Positions 19,118 to 26,254 are shown, numbered from the stretch's first letter. The stretch is 33,469 bases of DNA from Candidatus Eremiobacterota bacterium (GCA_019235885.1 JAFAKB010000054.1:1-33469), one strand, 5' to 3'. Numbers and translations are program-made. The notes: generated by a model not told the origin, from the letters alone.

Positions 19118-19390
19118 ATGAAGTTGCTCTTTACGATCCAAGCGCTGACCCGGCAGACGTTGCCGGCGCAGCCGCAAAATAACATTCCTCAAGCAGCAGA
19201 AGTCATTGCGGTCGCTCTCACTACAGTGGCGGAGGGTCAGCCTCGACAAGCGCCAGTCGTTCCAGCAATCACCGTTTATGTACCAGTTGAGGAGGGCGAA
19301 CACCTTCGAATCGGCCAGAGGTTTGAATCGGTAATCAAACCAGAGCACCACCATCACGGGGAGGGTCAACCACACGATTCAACTGAATAG
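19118..19390 (+). CDS. Possible small protein with histidine-rich tail
   Basis: A 90-residue frame starting at an ATG preceded by GGAG (15 bases) and AGGT (2-3 bases). The protein would be proline/valine-rich with a block 'VPVEEGEHLRIGQRFESVIK' and an HHHH run near the C-terminus. It is not recognised. A competing + strand frame from about 19011 to 19182 in another register ('LAELNDQRRILGYEVALYDP') looks equally protein-like over a short length, so at most one is right. Evidence is limited to reading-frame quality. Confidence 0.35.
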   Translation: MKLLFTIQALTRQTLPAQPQNNIPQAAEVIAVALTTVAEGQPRQAPVVPAITVYVPVEEGEHLRIGQRFESVIKPEHHHHGEGQPHDSTE

Positions 19391-19551
19391 TCCTCCGACG
19401 CCCTTAGCGCTCAACTTCGCGCTGTAGTCTGGGCCTTGGCGTCTCCGCGATGTTCACCAAGCGCGATATAGAACCGCTCGGGTGACGATCATTGCGATCA
19501 GCGCCATCGCTGCAAGAAGGCTTTTGTGCATTCGTCGTCAAGGAGAAGTGA

Positions 19552-19641
19552 ATGGCGCACTCCTACGCCGCTTCGCAACGGTCTCCAGGACCATCTTTCA
19601 ATGCGAAAGCGCGGGAAGTCTGGAGCCCGCAGCGGCTTTAG
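19552..19641 (+). CDS. Short reading frame with strong ribosome-binding site, probably a truncated gene
   Basis: An ATG preceded by AAGGAG at a good distance opens a 29-codon frame ('MAHSYAASQRSPGPSFNAKA...') that ends in TAG exactly where the gene debris on the opposite strand begins. The strong initiation site and abrupt end suggest the 5' stub of a gene cut by rearrangement. It could also be a genuine small peptide or chance. Confidence 0.25.
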   Translation: MAHSYAASQRSPGPSFNAKAREVWSPQRL

Positions 19642-19735
19642 CCGAGCCGCTCCTCGAGGTGGACGGTCGCGGTCGCCGGGGGCTTGCCGATCGCGCGGCG
19701 GAGGTTGGCTTTTACCGGAAGGTTGTGCGATGCGT
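19638..19735 (-). pseudogene. Remnant of a DUF1905-family gene (C-terminal end)
   Basis: On the - strand, after a stop, the frame reads 'HNLPVKANLRRAIGKPPATA' then 'TVHLEERLG' and ends with TAA. This matches the conserved end of DUF1905 proteins (pattern LPVKAAVRKAIGK...GDTVTVxLEER). About 32 codons remain and there is no start codon. It is one of three fragments joined head to tail in this patch. Confidence 0.45.
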
Positions 19736-19984
19736 TAACGCGCCGTCACGGTCGGCGTGCGCTCGGAGAAGCAGCGCGGCGGGTTGGTTTCGGTTGCGCG
19801 CGGCGGACTTTCCATGCTTGCGCCAAGGTGCCGTTGCCGTAGGCGCTTTCGAGCCCTGACCACGGAACATCGACGACGTCGGGGTATTTCGGATCGGCGA
19901 CGTGATACGTCTCTCCAGTCACCCTTGCACCAGGAACGAAATGGAAGGTGCCGAGGTCGAGCAGGGCGAGGACCGGCCGCCGGC
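19736..19984 (-). pseudogene. Duplicated 3' end of the papain-like cysteine protease gene
   Basis: This 249-base stretch is a diverged copy of 23043-23291, the 3' end of the complete cysteine protease gene: 'VLALLDLGTFHFV', 'TGETYHVADPKY', 'VVDVPWS' and 'LAQAWKVRRAQPKPTRRAAS' are all repeated. The catalytic His and Asp regions are present, but the part with the catalytic Cys is missing, so it cannot be active. The copy breaks sharply at about 19985, where ABC-2 permease sequence begins. Confidence 0.8.
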
Positions 19985-20166
19985 GTCGCATCGAAACTCA
20001 CGCGCGACACGATGCCGCCGCTCCCGGACGTCGCGCCGCCGCGATAGATCTCGCCGAAGAGCACGAGCATCAGCACGGGGAACACGACCCAGAAGATGAG
20101 GCTCCGGCGCTGACGCGCGAGCTCGGTCAGGATGCGCCGTGCGACGGCGGCGGTCTGACGCAGCAT
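19985..20166 (-). pseudogene. 5' fragment of an ABC-2 type permease gene
   Basis: From the ATG at 20166 the - strand reads 'MLRQTAAVARRILTELARQR' followed by the hydrophobic 'SLIFWVVFPVLMLVLFG'. This is the usual N-terminus of ABC-2 transporter permeases, consisting of a basic amphipathic start and the first membrane helix. After about 60 codons it runs into the cysteine-protease fragment, so roughly 300 residues are missing. The frame is continuous with the frameshifted hydrolase upstream. Confidence 0.65.
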
Positions 20167-21397
20167 CGCTCGGCCGGCCCTTCCGCCGGCACGCGCGGGC
20201 AGCGTCTCGAGCCAGTTCGTGATGCAGCGCAGCGCGAGGCCCACGTTGCCGATCTGACAGTGGTTCTGCGCCTGATCCGCCGCGGTGAAAATGCGCGCCG
20301 TGACCGAGGCTGCGTTCGTCAGCGCGTCCAGTTGATCGGCGAGCTGGTGTTCCGGGACGTATTGGTCGTCAGCACCGCACGGCAGCAGCACGTCCTGGGT
20401 GATGCGGGGGGGACACGTCGCGCGTCGTGTACGCGCGCAGCCCTTCGAAATAGGCGTGCGGCGTCGGCGCGCCCATCACATGCATGCCTTGCTTCACGCC
20501 CCATTCCACCATCAGGTCGCGCCGTCCGAGCCGGCTGACGACCGCGTCCAGGAGCGGCGGCGCGAGCGAGAACGCGCGCAGTGCGGCCGACTTGCCCGGC
20601 GAAAGGCGCGCGGCGTGGCGAATGCACGCGCCGCAGTCCGTCATCACGTCGAACGCGATCGCGCGGTGGACGCGCGGTTCGAACGCCGCAGCCCGGATGA
20701 CGAGGCACCCGCCGAGCGAGAGGCCCATCAACGTGACGCCGCGCGCGCCGGTGTAGTCGAGCACCGCCGCGACGGGCTCGTGCCACGCAGCGGTCAAGGG
20801 CAGGCCGAATTCCTCGAGGGCACCACCTTGGCCGGGACCCTCGAACGCGACCACATCGTATCCCGCATCGCGCAGCCAGAACAGCATCGGAAGCCATTCC
20901 TCGATGTACGAGTCGTAGCCGCCGAAGACGACGACGGTGTCCTTCGCGCGCTCGGAGCGAAGGTGATACAGCGGCAGCCGGCGGCCGCGGAACGGCACGA
21001 GCTCGCGATCCTCGGGCCGCATGCCGTACCCCGCGAGTGCGAGCGCGACGAAGCGGTCCCGCGCGGCACGTTTGCGCGGATCGTCCGCGAACATGAAGAA
21101 CTCCGCGAGCCGCAGGTAGTAGGCGCCGGGAAGCGTGCGTTCTTCGGCGAGCGCGGCCTCCGCCAGGCCCGTGAACGCGCGGGTCCAGCCACCGTAGTCG
21201 CGGATCGTCGCAGCGGCCTCGCGGATCTCACCGAGCATGCGGTCTTCACCGACCCATCCGTACATGCGGTTGAGTTGGAAGTTCAGTCCGCGATCGGGAT
21301 GAAGATCGTAGTAGCGCTCGGGGAACCGGAAGGCGCGCGCGTCGCGCGTGCGTGCCGGCGCCTGCGTCGCCGTGCGATCGGCAGCGTCGTTCTCCAT
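20167..21397 (-). pseudogene. Alpha/beta hydrolase interrupted by a frameshift at a seven-G run
   Basis: The first frame (ATG 21397 to a stop at 20369) gives 342 residues with the oxyanion block 'VVVFGGYDSYIEEWLPM', 'VAFEGPGQGGAL' and nucleophile motif GLSLGG. At 20406-20412 there is a run of seven G (C on the coding strand). Removing one C continues the protein as 'SPRITQDVLLPCGADDQYVP' and 'QAQNHCQIGNVGLALRCITN', which supply the catalytic Asp and His. Without the shift these residues are lost. The repaired protein would be about 405 residues, the usual length for FrsA/DUF1100-like hydrolases. The second frame has no stop of its own and runs on into the permease fragment. The shift could be a sequencing error, a real mutation, or programmed +1 shifting at CCC. 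Confidence 0.75.
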
Positions 21398-21681
21398 GCC
21401 GCGATGATGGCTCGGCGAAGCGAAGAACTCGTGAGCGGCGGTTCCCGACTGCTTCTCACGCAGGGCGCGGCGCTACAGCGTCGCAATCGGCGTGAGGGAA
21501 ACCCGAGGTGGCCGCGCAAGTGCAGCGGCGGCGCCTTCAGGAAGTCCGGATTAGAAAGCCGCCCCAGCGCGCCGGGGAAAGAACCACTAGGCCTTCAGGC
21601 GGGCAGAGTAGTGTCGTCCGCTTGCATGACCTCCCGGCCCGGAGTTATACAGACGACGATCACCGACTGACGGGTCTTTGT
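21398..21681. other. Intergenic stretch without a supported gene
   Basis: About 280 bases between the hydrolase start and the stop of the HTH operon. Nothing coding is convincing on either strand. At 21669-21690 GACGGGT and ACCCGTC form a 7-bp stem with an 8-base loop right at the end of the 140-residue gene. No T run follows, so it is at best a weak terminator. Confidence 0.4.
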
Positions 21682-22104
21682 TTACCCGTCGTCTCCAACG
21701 GGACGAAGGTAGCGACTTGTCGGGCGCTGGACGTCTGGCGTTTGCATACCAAGATGCGCTCGGTGGAGTAAGAGAGCGACGTCTGTGATGTCAGGTGAGC
21801 CGGATTCGGTGTAGTACGAGTGAATTGCAGCTAGCGTGTCGTCTTGGCGCTTGCGGGCTGTCATGGCGAGCATGATCTCGGCGAAATCTGCGGCGGCTTG
21901 GAGATCCGATGCGACGGCTCCTTGGCGGCGTGATACGAGAGCGAGCAGAAGGACGGAGATGAGTCCGTCCTTTCCGCTGGAGTTCTCGTAAGTCAGGAAC
22001 GCTTCACGCAGTAGGCGCTCCCGCTCCGAGGCCGGCTCTCTTGTCCAGTCGATGCCGTAGCGTTCAAATGTTTCCGGGGCTCGGAACGGGACGACGTTTT
22101 TCAT
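21682..22104 (-). CDS. Unknown 140-residue partner of the small HTH protein
   Basis: Not recognised. The protein starts at ATG 22104, which overlaps the stop of the preceding HTH gene by four bases (ATGA); the open frame further upstream is a shadow of that gene. It looks largely helical: 'SERERLLREAFLTYENSSGK', 'LISVLLLALVSRRQGAVASD', 'AADFAEIMLAMTARK'. No signal peptide and no clear membrane helix. The tight coupling suggests it works with the HTH protein as co-regulator, inhibitor or effector. Confidence 0.7.
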   Translation of the reverse strand: MKNVVPFRAPETFERYGIDWTREPASERERLLREAFLTYENSSGKDGLISVLLLALVSRRQGAVASDLQAAADFAEIMLAMTARKRQDDTLAAIHSYYTESGSPDITDVALLLHRAHLGMQTPDVQRPTSRYLRPVGDDG

Positions 22105-22358
22105 GATGCGTCGCACCGGGTCCCCAGGCGTTCGGTGCCACGGTAAATTCCGGCAGTGCGGAGCGCCGTCAGGTCGCTTCGGAAGGCGTGCATCGTGCCC
22201 CCGAAGCGCTCTTTGTAGGCCTCGTACCTGACGGGTTCGCGGCGGACGAATCGGGCGAGGAGCCAGACGATCCGGGCGATGTCGCGGCGGCTGCGCTTCC
22301 GGGTGGAGAATGCGCGCCGGGGGCTCGACGCAGGCGCGTCGAACGGGTGGGTTGTCAT
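22101..22358 (-). CDS. Small winged-helix/HTH-like DNA-binding protein
   Basis: An 85-residue basic protein. The C-terminal half, 'RYEAYKERFGGTMHAFRSDL' followed by 'TALRTAGIYRG', resembles the DNA-recognition part of the HTH that precedes WYL domains (pattern Y..RF......RDL..LR.AGI), here as a stand-alone unit. The N-terminal 30 residues are basic and probably disordered. ATG 22358 has a GAAGGGA ribosome-binding site 9 bases upstream. It is first in a two-gene operon with a long leader from the promoter-like element near 22475, and likely controls its own expression. Confidence 0.65.
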   Translation of the reverse strand: MTTHPFDAPASSPRRAFSTRKRSRRDIARIVWLLARFVRREPVRYEAYKERFGGTMHAFRSDLTALRTAGIYRGTERLGTRCDAS

Positions 22359-22474
22359 TCGATGATCCCTTCATCGGGTGACGGGCCCGGTCGGTGTTGC
22401 TGCACTGATCGGGCCGCTTCAGTTTATTGTGGAACTTCAGACGCGCGTTTCAGCGGCGGAGTTGTTCCTTCGTT

Positions 22475-22497
22475 ATTATAGCACAAACGTCGCACAA
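22475..22497 (-). promoter_or_regulatory. Promoter -10 box and tandem operator-like repeats of the HTH operon
   Basis: On the - strand a perfect TATAAT occupies 22480-22475. Upstream of it TTGTGC occurs twice with an 11-base period (- strand 22497-22492 and 22486-22481), one helical turn apart, where a -35 box would lie. No good -35 hexamer is present, so the promoter may need an activator or be controlled by a factor binding the repeats. The leader to the ATG at 22358 would be about 110 bases. Confidence 0.5.
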
Positions 22498-22510
22498 GTG
22501 TTCGACTTTG

Positions 22511-22528
22511 CCAGAAAAACTTTTCTGG
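22511..22528. promoter_or_regulatory. Perfect palindrome, probable operator
   Basis: CCAGAAAA-AC-TTTTCTGG has 8-bp arms and lies between the divergent HTH operon and the NTF2-like gene. Its AT-rich core and position just upstream of the TATAAT fit a dimeric repressor site. As RNA it could also fold, but no T run follows on either strand. Confidence 0.45.
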
Positions 22529-22622
22529 TTGCACATCGCGTTTCACGGCGATTAGCGGGCTCGCGCGTGAAGGCGCATCGAACACCGGTTGCCGAACTTC
22601 GCCGCGCGAGAGGAGACTTCAG

Positions 22623-23045
22623 ATGCCCGCAGAGCAAAGCGCCAACGAACAAACCGTCCGCCGGATCTACGACGCGTTCAACGCGCGCGACATCGGGTTG
22701 CTGGCGTCGCTCTTCGCCAACGATTGCACCACGACCGACATGGGGACGGGTCGTACCTACACCGGCTTCGCCGGATTCATGGAGTGGGTGAAGCCGTTCG
22801 CCGACGCACTGCCGGACTCGACCGCCACGCCGGTGTTCGTCATCGAGGCCGGCGATTGGATTGCGACGGAGCACGTCGGCCGCGGCACGCAGACGGGGAC
22901 CTTCGTCACGCCCGACGGCGACGTTCCCGCCTCGAACCGCCCGATCGAGATCAAGTTCGCCGAGTTCTTCCGTCTGCACGACGGCAAGGTCGCGGAGTTT
23001 CGCGCGTATTGGGACAGCGGCTCGGTCGTCCGCCAGATGCGCTAA
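22623..23045 (+). CDS. NTF2/SnoaL-like small protein (ketosteroid isomerase-related fold)
   Basis: A 140-residue single-domain protein. The first helix and turn, 'NEQTVRRIYDAFNARDIGLL', followed by 'SLFANDCTTTDMG', and the C-terminal strand 'FFRLHDGKVAEFRAYWDSG' are typical of the SnoaL-like/NTF2 superfamily. Members are enzymes (isomerases, dehydratases, hydrolases) or plain ligand binders, and the pocket residues do not allow a specific reaction to be named. A strong AGGAG precedes the ATG by 9 bases. It is convergent with the cysteine protease gene, the stops being 8 bases apart. Confidence 0.85.
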   Translation: MPAEQSANEQTVRRIYDAFNARDIGLLASLFANDCTTTDMGTGRTYTGFAGFMEWVKPFADALPDSTATPVFVIEAGDWIATEHVGRGTQTGTFVTPDGDVPASNRPIEIKFAEFFRLHDGKVAEFRAYWDSGSVVRQMR

Positions 23046-23291
23046 CGCGCCGTCACGGTCTTCGTGCGCCGGGAGAAGCGGCGCGCCGGGTTGGCTTCGG
23101 TTGCGCGCGGCGAACTTTCCACGCCTGCGCTAAGCTGCCGTTGCCGTAGGCGGTTTCGAGCTGCGACCACGGGACGTCCACGACGTTCTCGTACTTCGGG
23201 TCGGCGACGTGATACGTCTCTCCGGTCATCCCTTGCACCAGGACGAAGTGGAACGTGCCGAGGTCGAGCAAGGCGAGGACCGGTCCGCCGG
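23043..23291 (-). repeat. Parent copy of the 249-base duplication found at 19736-19984
   Basis: The 3' end of the cysteine protease gene and about 10 bases beyond its stop recur, diverged but easily alignable without gaps, 3.3 kb to the left in the same orientation. Both copies begin at the shared sequence TAACGCGCCGTCACGGT. Confidence 0.8.
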
Positions 23292-23568
23292 CGAGCGCGT
23301 TGCGCACCGCTGCCTCGGTGACGTCGGCTGTGTCCGAGCCGAGCGGTTCGGCGCTCATCTTCAGCGCGGCGTAGAGCGCGGGGATGCGGAGCTCGTCCAA
23401 GGCCTGATTGCACTGCGCGGTCGCGCCGTTGATGCAGCACGCGACCGCGCCGGGCAGGTAGCTCGTCACGATCTCGCACTGCTTGGGCGCGGCGAGGTTG
23501 AACGTGCCGGCCGCCATGCGCGCGCAGGCGGCCCAGCACCAATTCGTCTGCTCCTGAAGCTCGGGCAC
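23053..23568 (-). CDS. Papain-like cysteine protease (C39/AvrRpt2-like)
   Basis: A 171-residue protein. It begins with the active-site block 'VPELQEQTNWCWAACARMAA', in which the oxyanion Gln and catalytic Cys11 of the papain-like Q...NWCWAA families are visible. His107 in 'LGTFHFVLVQG' and Asp123 in 'VADPKY' complete the triad. GTG 23568 with GGAG about 9 bases upstream is chosen; the frame is open to 23658, but that part overlaps the preceding gene. No signal peptide follows this start, so export would need another route. Extra cysteines (about six) could form disulfides. It follows the DUF900-type hydrolase by 13 bases and is probably cotranscribed. Related AvrRpt2-type proteases are often effectors; the role here is unknown. 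Confidence 0.8.
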   Translation of the reverse strand: MPELQEQTNWCWAACARMAAGTFNLAAPKQCEIVTSYLPGAVACCINGATAQCNQALDELRIPALYAALKMSAEPLGSDTADVTEAAVRNALAGGPVLALLDLGTFHFVLVQGMTGETYHVADPKYENVVDVPWSQLETAYGNGSLAQAWKVRRAQPKPTRRAASPGARRP

Positions 23569-23581
23569 GGAGCGACTCCGC

Positions 23582-24991
23582 TCAGGACGACGGTTCCGAG
23601 GCGCACGGGCGGTCGTCCGGCGCTCCCGAGACGAACCTGAACCGGCCCGGTCCGCCATTCGGCGCGAGGTGCGCGCGCGGCGGCGAGGTCGGCGTCATCG
23701 TGCCGTCTCGCATGACCGCGGTGATGTCGGCGAGCATCGTCGTGCTCGAGGCCCAGTAGCCGTGGCCGAGGAAATCGCAGCGGAAGTACGATGCGTCGAC
23801 GGCGTTGACGTTCGGCGGCAGCGCGAGCGTGTCGTCGCAGCCGGTCAGGCCCGCGCGGCAGTGTCCGTGCAGCTCGCGCGAGAGCTGCAGCGCCTTGTCG
23901 TGCGAGCTGCTGTACAGCGTCAGACCTTGCGCCGCGGTCGCCATCGCCGGCACGGCTTCCCAGAACGTCGCCGCGTCGACGTCGGGCGCGGCGAACACCA
24001 CCTGGCCGACGCGGCCGTGCAGTCCCGCCGGCTTCGCGCGCGCGAGATAGTCCAGCGCCGCGACCACGACGCGGTTCCCCATGCTGTGCGCGATGATGTT
24101 CACCGTCGCCGGCCCGTCGCTGCGCTGCAGCAGCGCGACCAGGAAATCACGGAAGTGCTGGGCCGCCCAGCCGTTGTTCGTCTCGTCGTCGATGTAGCGC
24201 AGCGTCTTGTTCTTCGAGGGCCAGCTGTAGGCGAGCGGCACCGCCGCCGTGTCGACGCTCGCGGCCGCGCCCGCCGTCATCCGCACCGGCCCTTCGAAGT
24301 TGTTGTTGAAGCCGTGGACGAAGATCGTCACGGTCGAGGCGCTCGGATACGCGCTCTTCATCGCCGTGACGAACGCCGCGAGATCGGCCGACGACTCGAC
24401 CGGCCCCAGCAGCGGGCCGTTCACGCGCACGATTCCGTAGTGCAGCGCGCAGTCGGGCGCGGGTTGGCAGGCGAGGATCGGCCGTTCGTTGGTGAACGCT
24501 TGGCCGAGCGGCGGCGGCGCCGGCGCCGAGCCCGCGACGCGGTCGGTGACGGTGAACGTCGTGCGCGGCGGCAGCGCAGCGCCGCCGAGGCGCACGATCC
24601 GGCCGAGTTCCAGCGTGCGGTGCGCCGTCGTCCCGCTGCGGATCACGACCGTGCCGAACGACTTCGACGTGCCGCGGTACTGCGCTTCGAGGCCGTAGGT
24701 GCCGGGCGGGACGAGCGGCGGAATGCCGCTGTCGGGCGCGGCGTTGGTGAAGCTGTAAAACCCGCCCGCGTCCGAGAGCGCGTTAACGACGACCGTGCCG
24801 TTCTTCACCAGCCGGACGTCGGCTTTCGCGACCGCTTTCTGCCCGGACCGAACGTGCCCCTCGAGCACCACCACGCGCGCCGTCTGCGGCGCGAGCGGGT
24901 TCGCCTCGACCGCCTGCTGCGCGGCCGCCGCACCCGGAACGCTCGCAAAAACCACCGCGAGCAAAGCCGCCGTCTTCACCATGCCGTACAC
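23582..24991 (-). CDS. Exported DUF900-type alpha/beta hydrolase with N-terminal carboxypeptidase-regulatory-like domain
   Basis: A 469-residue protein. It has a signal peptide (about 1-24, cleavage after AAAA-Q), then a beta-sandwich resembling CarbopepD_reg/SdrD-B domains (about 38-130, 'DAGGFYSFTNAAPDSG'). The hydrolase domain follows, with HGFNNN (226-231), 'SWPSKNKTLRYIDDE', nucleophile Ser303 in AHSMGNR, acid Asp in APDVD (335-339) and a late His in GHGYW. This motif set is that of DUF900 hydrolases, serine esterases or lipases of unknown substrate. GTG 24991 lies 7 bases after GGAGG; ATG 24982 is an alternative. The gene lies between a lipoprotein gene and the cysteine protease gene, all on the - strand. 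Confidence 0.85.
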   Translation of the reverse strand: MYGMVKTAALLAVVFASVPGAAAAQQAVEANPLAPQTARVVVLEGHVRSGQKAVAKADVRLVKNGTVVVNALSDAGGFYSFTNAAPDSGIPPLVPPGTYGLEAQYRGTSKSFGTVVIRSGTTAHRTLELGRIVRLGGAALPPRTTFTVTDRVAGSAPAPPPLGQAFTNERPILACQPAPDCALHYGIVRVNGPLLGPVESSADLAAFVTAMKSAYPSASTVTIFVHGFNNNFEGPVRMTAGAAASVDTAAVPLAYSWPSKNKTLRYIDDETNNGWAAQHFRDFLVALLQRSDGPATVNIIAHSMGNRVVVAALDYLARAKPAGLHGRVGQVVFAAPDVDAATFWEAVPAMATAAQGLTLYSSSHDKALQLSRELHGHCRAGLTGCDDTLALPPNVNAVDASYFRCDFLGHGYWASSTTMLADITAVMRDGTMTPTSPPRAHLAPNGGPGRFRFVSGAPDDRPCASEPSS

Positions 24992-25023
24992 ACCTGCACC
25001 TCCCGTGGCAGCCTTTCGCCGAG
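24980..25023 (-). repeat. Leader element shared with 26477-26522 (copy A)
   Basis: On the - strand the sequence from CTCGGCGAAAG through CTGCC, GGAGGTGCAGG to the ACGGCATG of the hydrolase start nearly repeats at 26522-26477. CTGC and GCAG can pair around the GGAGG ribosome-binding site in both copies. It is either a common 5' region of related genes or a cis-acting RNA element. Confidence 0.45.
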
Positions 25024-25044
25024 CGGTACCGTTCGGCCCGGCGC

Positions 25045-25593
25045 TTACGTGACCGTGAAGTCAACCGTTGCCGGGCCGACCGTGCCTTGGAACGCGCCGG
25101 TCGCCGGTTGGAAACCGGCGTAGTGGTAGACAAAGGTGAAGCGATAGCGGCCGGGAGTTCCCACCGGGTAGAATGTCGCCGCTCCTCGGCCGAACTGGTC
25201 TACGCGAATGCTGCGCAGCGCCTGCGCTCCTTGTGCGGGGTCGACCGCCGACGTCCAGGTGATTGTTGCGGCGGCGCCGGCGGCGACCCCCGTCACCGTG
25301 GCCTGCAAGATGGAGCGCAGGTCGTCGTCGTATTTCACGGTTGTGGCGTGGCCGGCGAGCGGAGCGCCGTCGCGGGTCGCGGACTGCACGTCGACGTTGC
25401 CTTCGTCGACGGTGCTGAGGCCCGCCGTCGCGCCGGTTTTGTTCGTGAGCGTAACGACGACGCTGACCGGCTCGCCGTGCGTGTACGCCGGCTTCGTCGG
25501 CGCGGCTTGGAGCTGAATGCTGCCGGATTGGGGACAACCCGTCAAGACCGTGACCACAGCGAGAGCGAACGCATAGCGTGCATGTCGGTACAT
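25045..25593 (-). CDS. Lipoprotein with BsuPI-inhibitor-like beta domain
   Basis: A 182-residue protein with a lipoprotein signal: hydrophobic core 'AFALAVVTVLTGC' with the lipobox cysteine at about residue 19. The mature part is beta-rich: 'GEPVSVVVTLTNKTGATAGL' and later 'PGRYRFTFVYHYAGF'. The first block resembles the start of intracellular proteinase inhibitor BsuPI-like domains ('V.v.ltltN.t'). A protease-inhibitor role would fit the peptidase genes on both sides but is speculative. ATG 25593 follows the metallopeptidase stop by nine bases, so the genes are cotranscribed. Confidence 0.72.
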   Translation of the reverse strand: MYRHARYAFALAVVTVLTGCPQSGSIQLQAAPTKPAYTHGEPVSVVVTLTNKTGATAGLSTVDEGNVDVQSATRDGAPLAGHATTVKYDDDLRSILQATVTGVAAGAAATITWTSAVDPAQGAQALRSIRVDQFGRGAATFYPVGTPGRYRFTFVYHYAGFQPATGAFQGTVGPATVDFTVT

Positions 25594-25602
25594 GGCGTCG
25601 TC

Positions 25603-26202
25603 CTAAAAGATCGCGCCTTTCGGCAAGTCGTGCTGTCCATATTTCTTACGCTGCGGTAATTGCGGGTTTGCATTTTTTCTATAGCGATTTTCTTCGGTCG
25701 CGGCGCGCACTTCGTCGACTGCGATTCCGGTGCTGTCGTCCTCGCCCGGATTGCTCTGGCCCTTGTCGTCATCGTAGGCGTGCTTCAGCTCGTGAAGCAA
25801 CGAGGCGCACGGGTCGCGCTGCGTGCCGTCCGAGTACGGGTTGACGTTGGACGGGTTCCAGTCGACGCTCGTGTCGGAGCCGGAATTCGGAGTGCCGTTG
25901 GCCTGCGCGTTGCCCTGAACCGGATTCGTCGCACGCTCTCCGTTTCCATCGCCCGAGATCGTGATCGTGTGCCGGTGCGAGCTCGGCGTCGGCTGCTGCA
26001 ACTGATCGAGAATCGCCTTCGTCTCTCCGCCGGCGGCCTTGAATCGCTCGAAGCACGCTTCTACCTGGCCCCGAAAGTTCGCATTGCCTTGGGAGTCGAT
26101 GATGATGACAGCGTTCGCCGTTTGTGCGGCGAGCATGACCTGTAGCACCACCGCAGCGCAAAACGAGATGCCTCGGTGGGCCGAGCGACCGAAAGCAGCC
26201 AT
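25603..26202 (-). CDS. Exported HELxH metallopeptidase, M91/NleD-like
   Basis: A 199-residue protein starting at ATG 26202, which gives a signal peptide ('CAAVVLQVMLAAQTANA', cleavage near residue 31). The zinc-binding motif 'CASLLHELKHAYDDD' (His137, Glu138, His141) and a later 'DEVRAATEENRYR' supplying a third acidic ligand resemble peptidase family M91, known from the type III effector NleD. A longer frame to 26328 exists, but it starts upstream of the promoter at 26255-26283. The middle (about 75-125) is Gly/Asn/Ser-rich and probably a flexible linker. It heads the operon of lipoprotein, hydrolase and cysteine protease. Confidence 0.75.
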   Translation of the reverse strand: MAAFGRSAHRGISFCAAVVLQVMLAAQTANAVIIIDSQGNANFRGQVEACFERFKAAGGETKAILDQLQQPTPSSHRHTITISGDGNGERATNPVQGNAQANGTPNSGSDTSVDWNPSNVNPYSDGTQRDPCASLLHELKHAYDDDKGQSNPGEDDSTGIAVDEVRAATEENRYRKNANPQLPQRKKYGQHDLPKGAIF

Positions 26203-26254
26203 TACGTCCGTCGAATCTGCGGTCAAAAAACCGCGACGCACGATTGGTGGATAG

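Noticed and set aside
18986..19375. - strand frame of 129 codons opposite the small histidine-tailed protein
   Set aside because: No ribosome-binding site, rich in Arg, Cys and Ser as expected for antisense frames, no domain resemblance.
21420..21620. Stretches such as GGGAAACCC and AGGAAGTCCGG suggested RNase P RNA or a cobalamin riboswitch
   Set aside because: The conserved blocks are not in the order of either RNA and key elements are absent. A covariance-model scan could confirm this.
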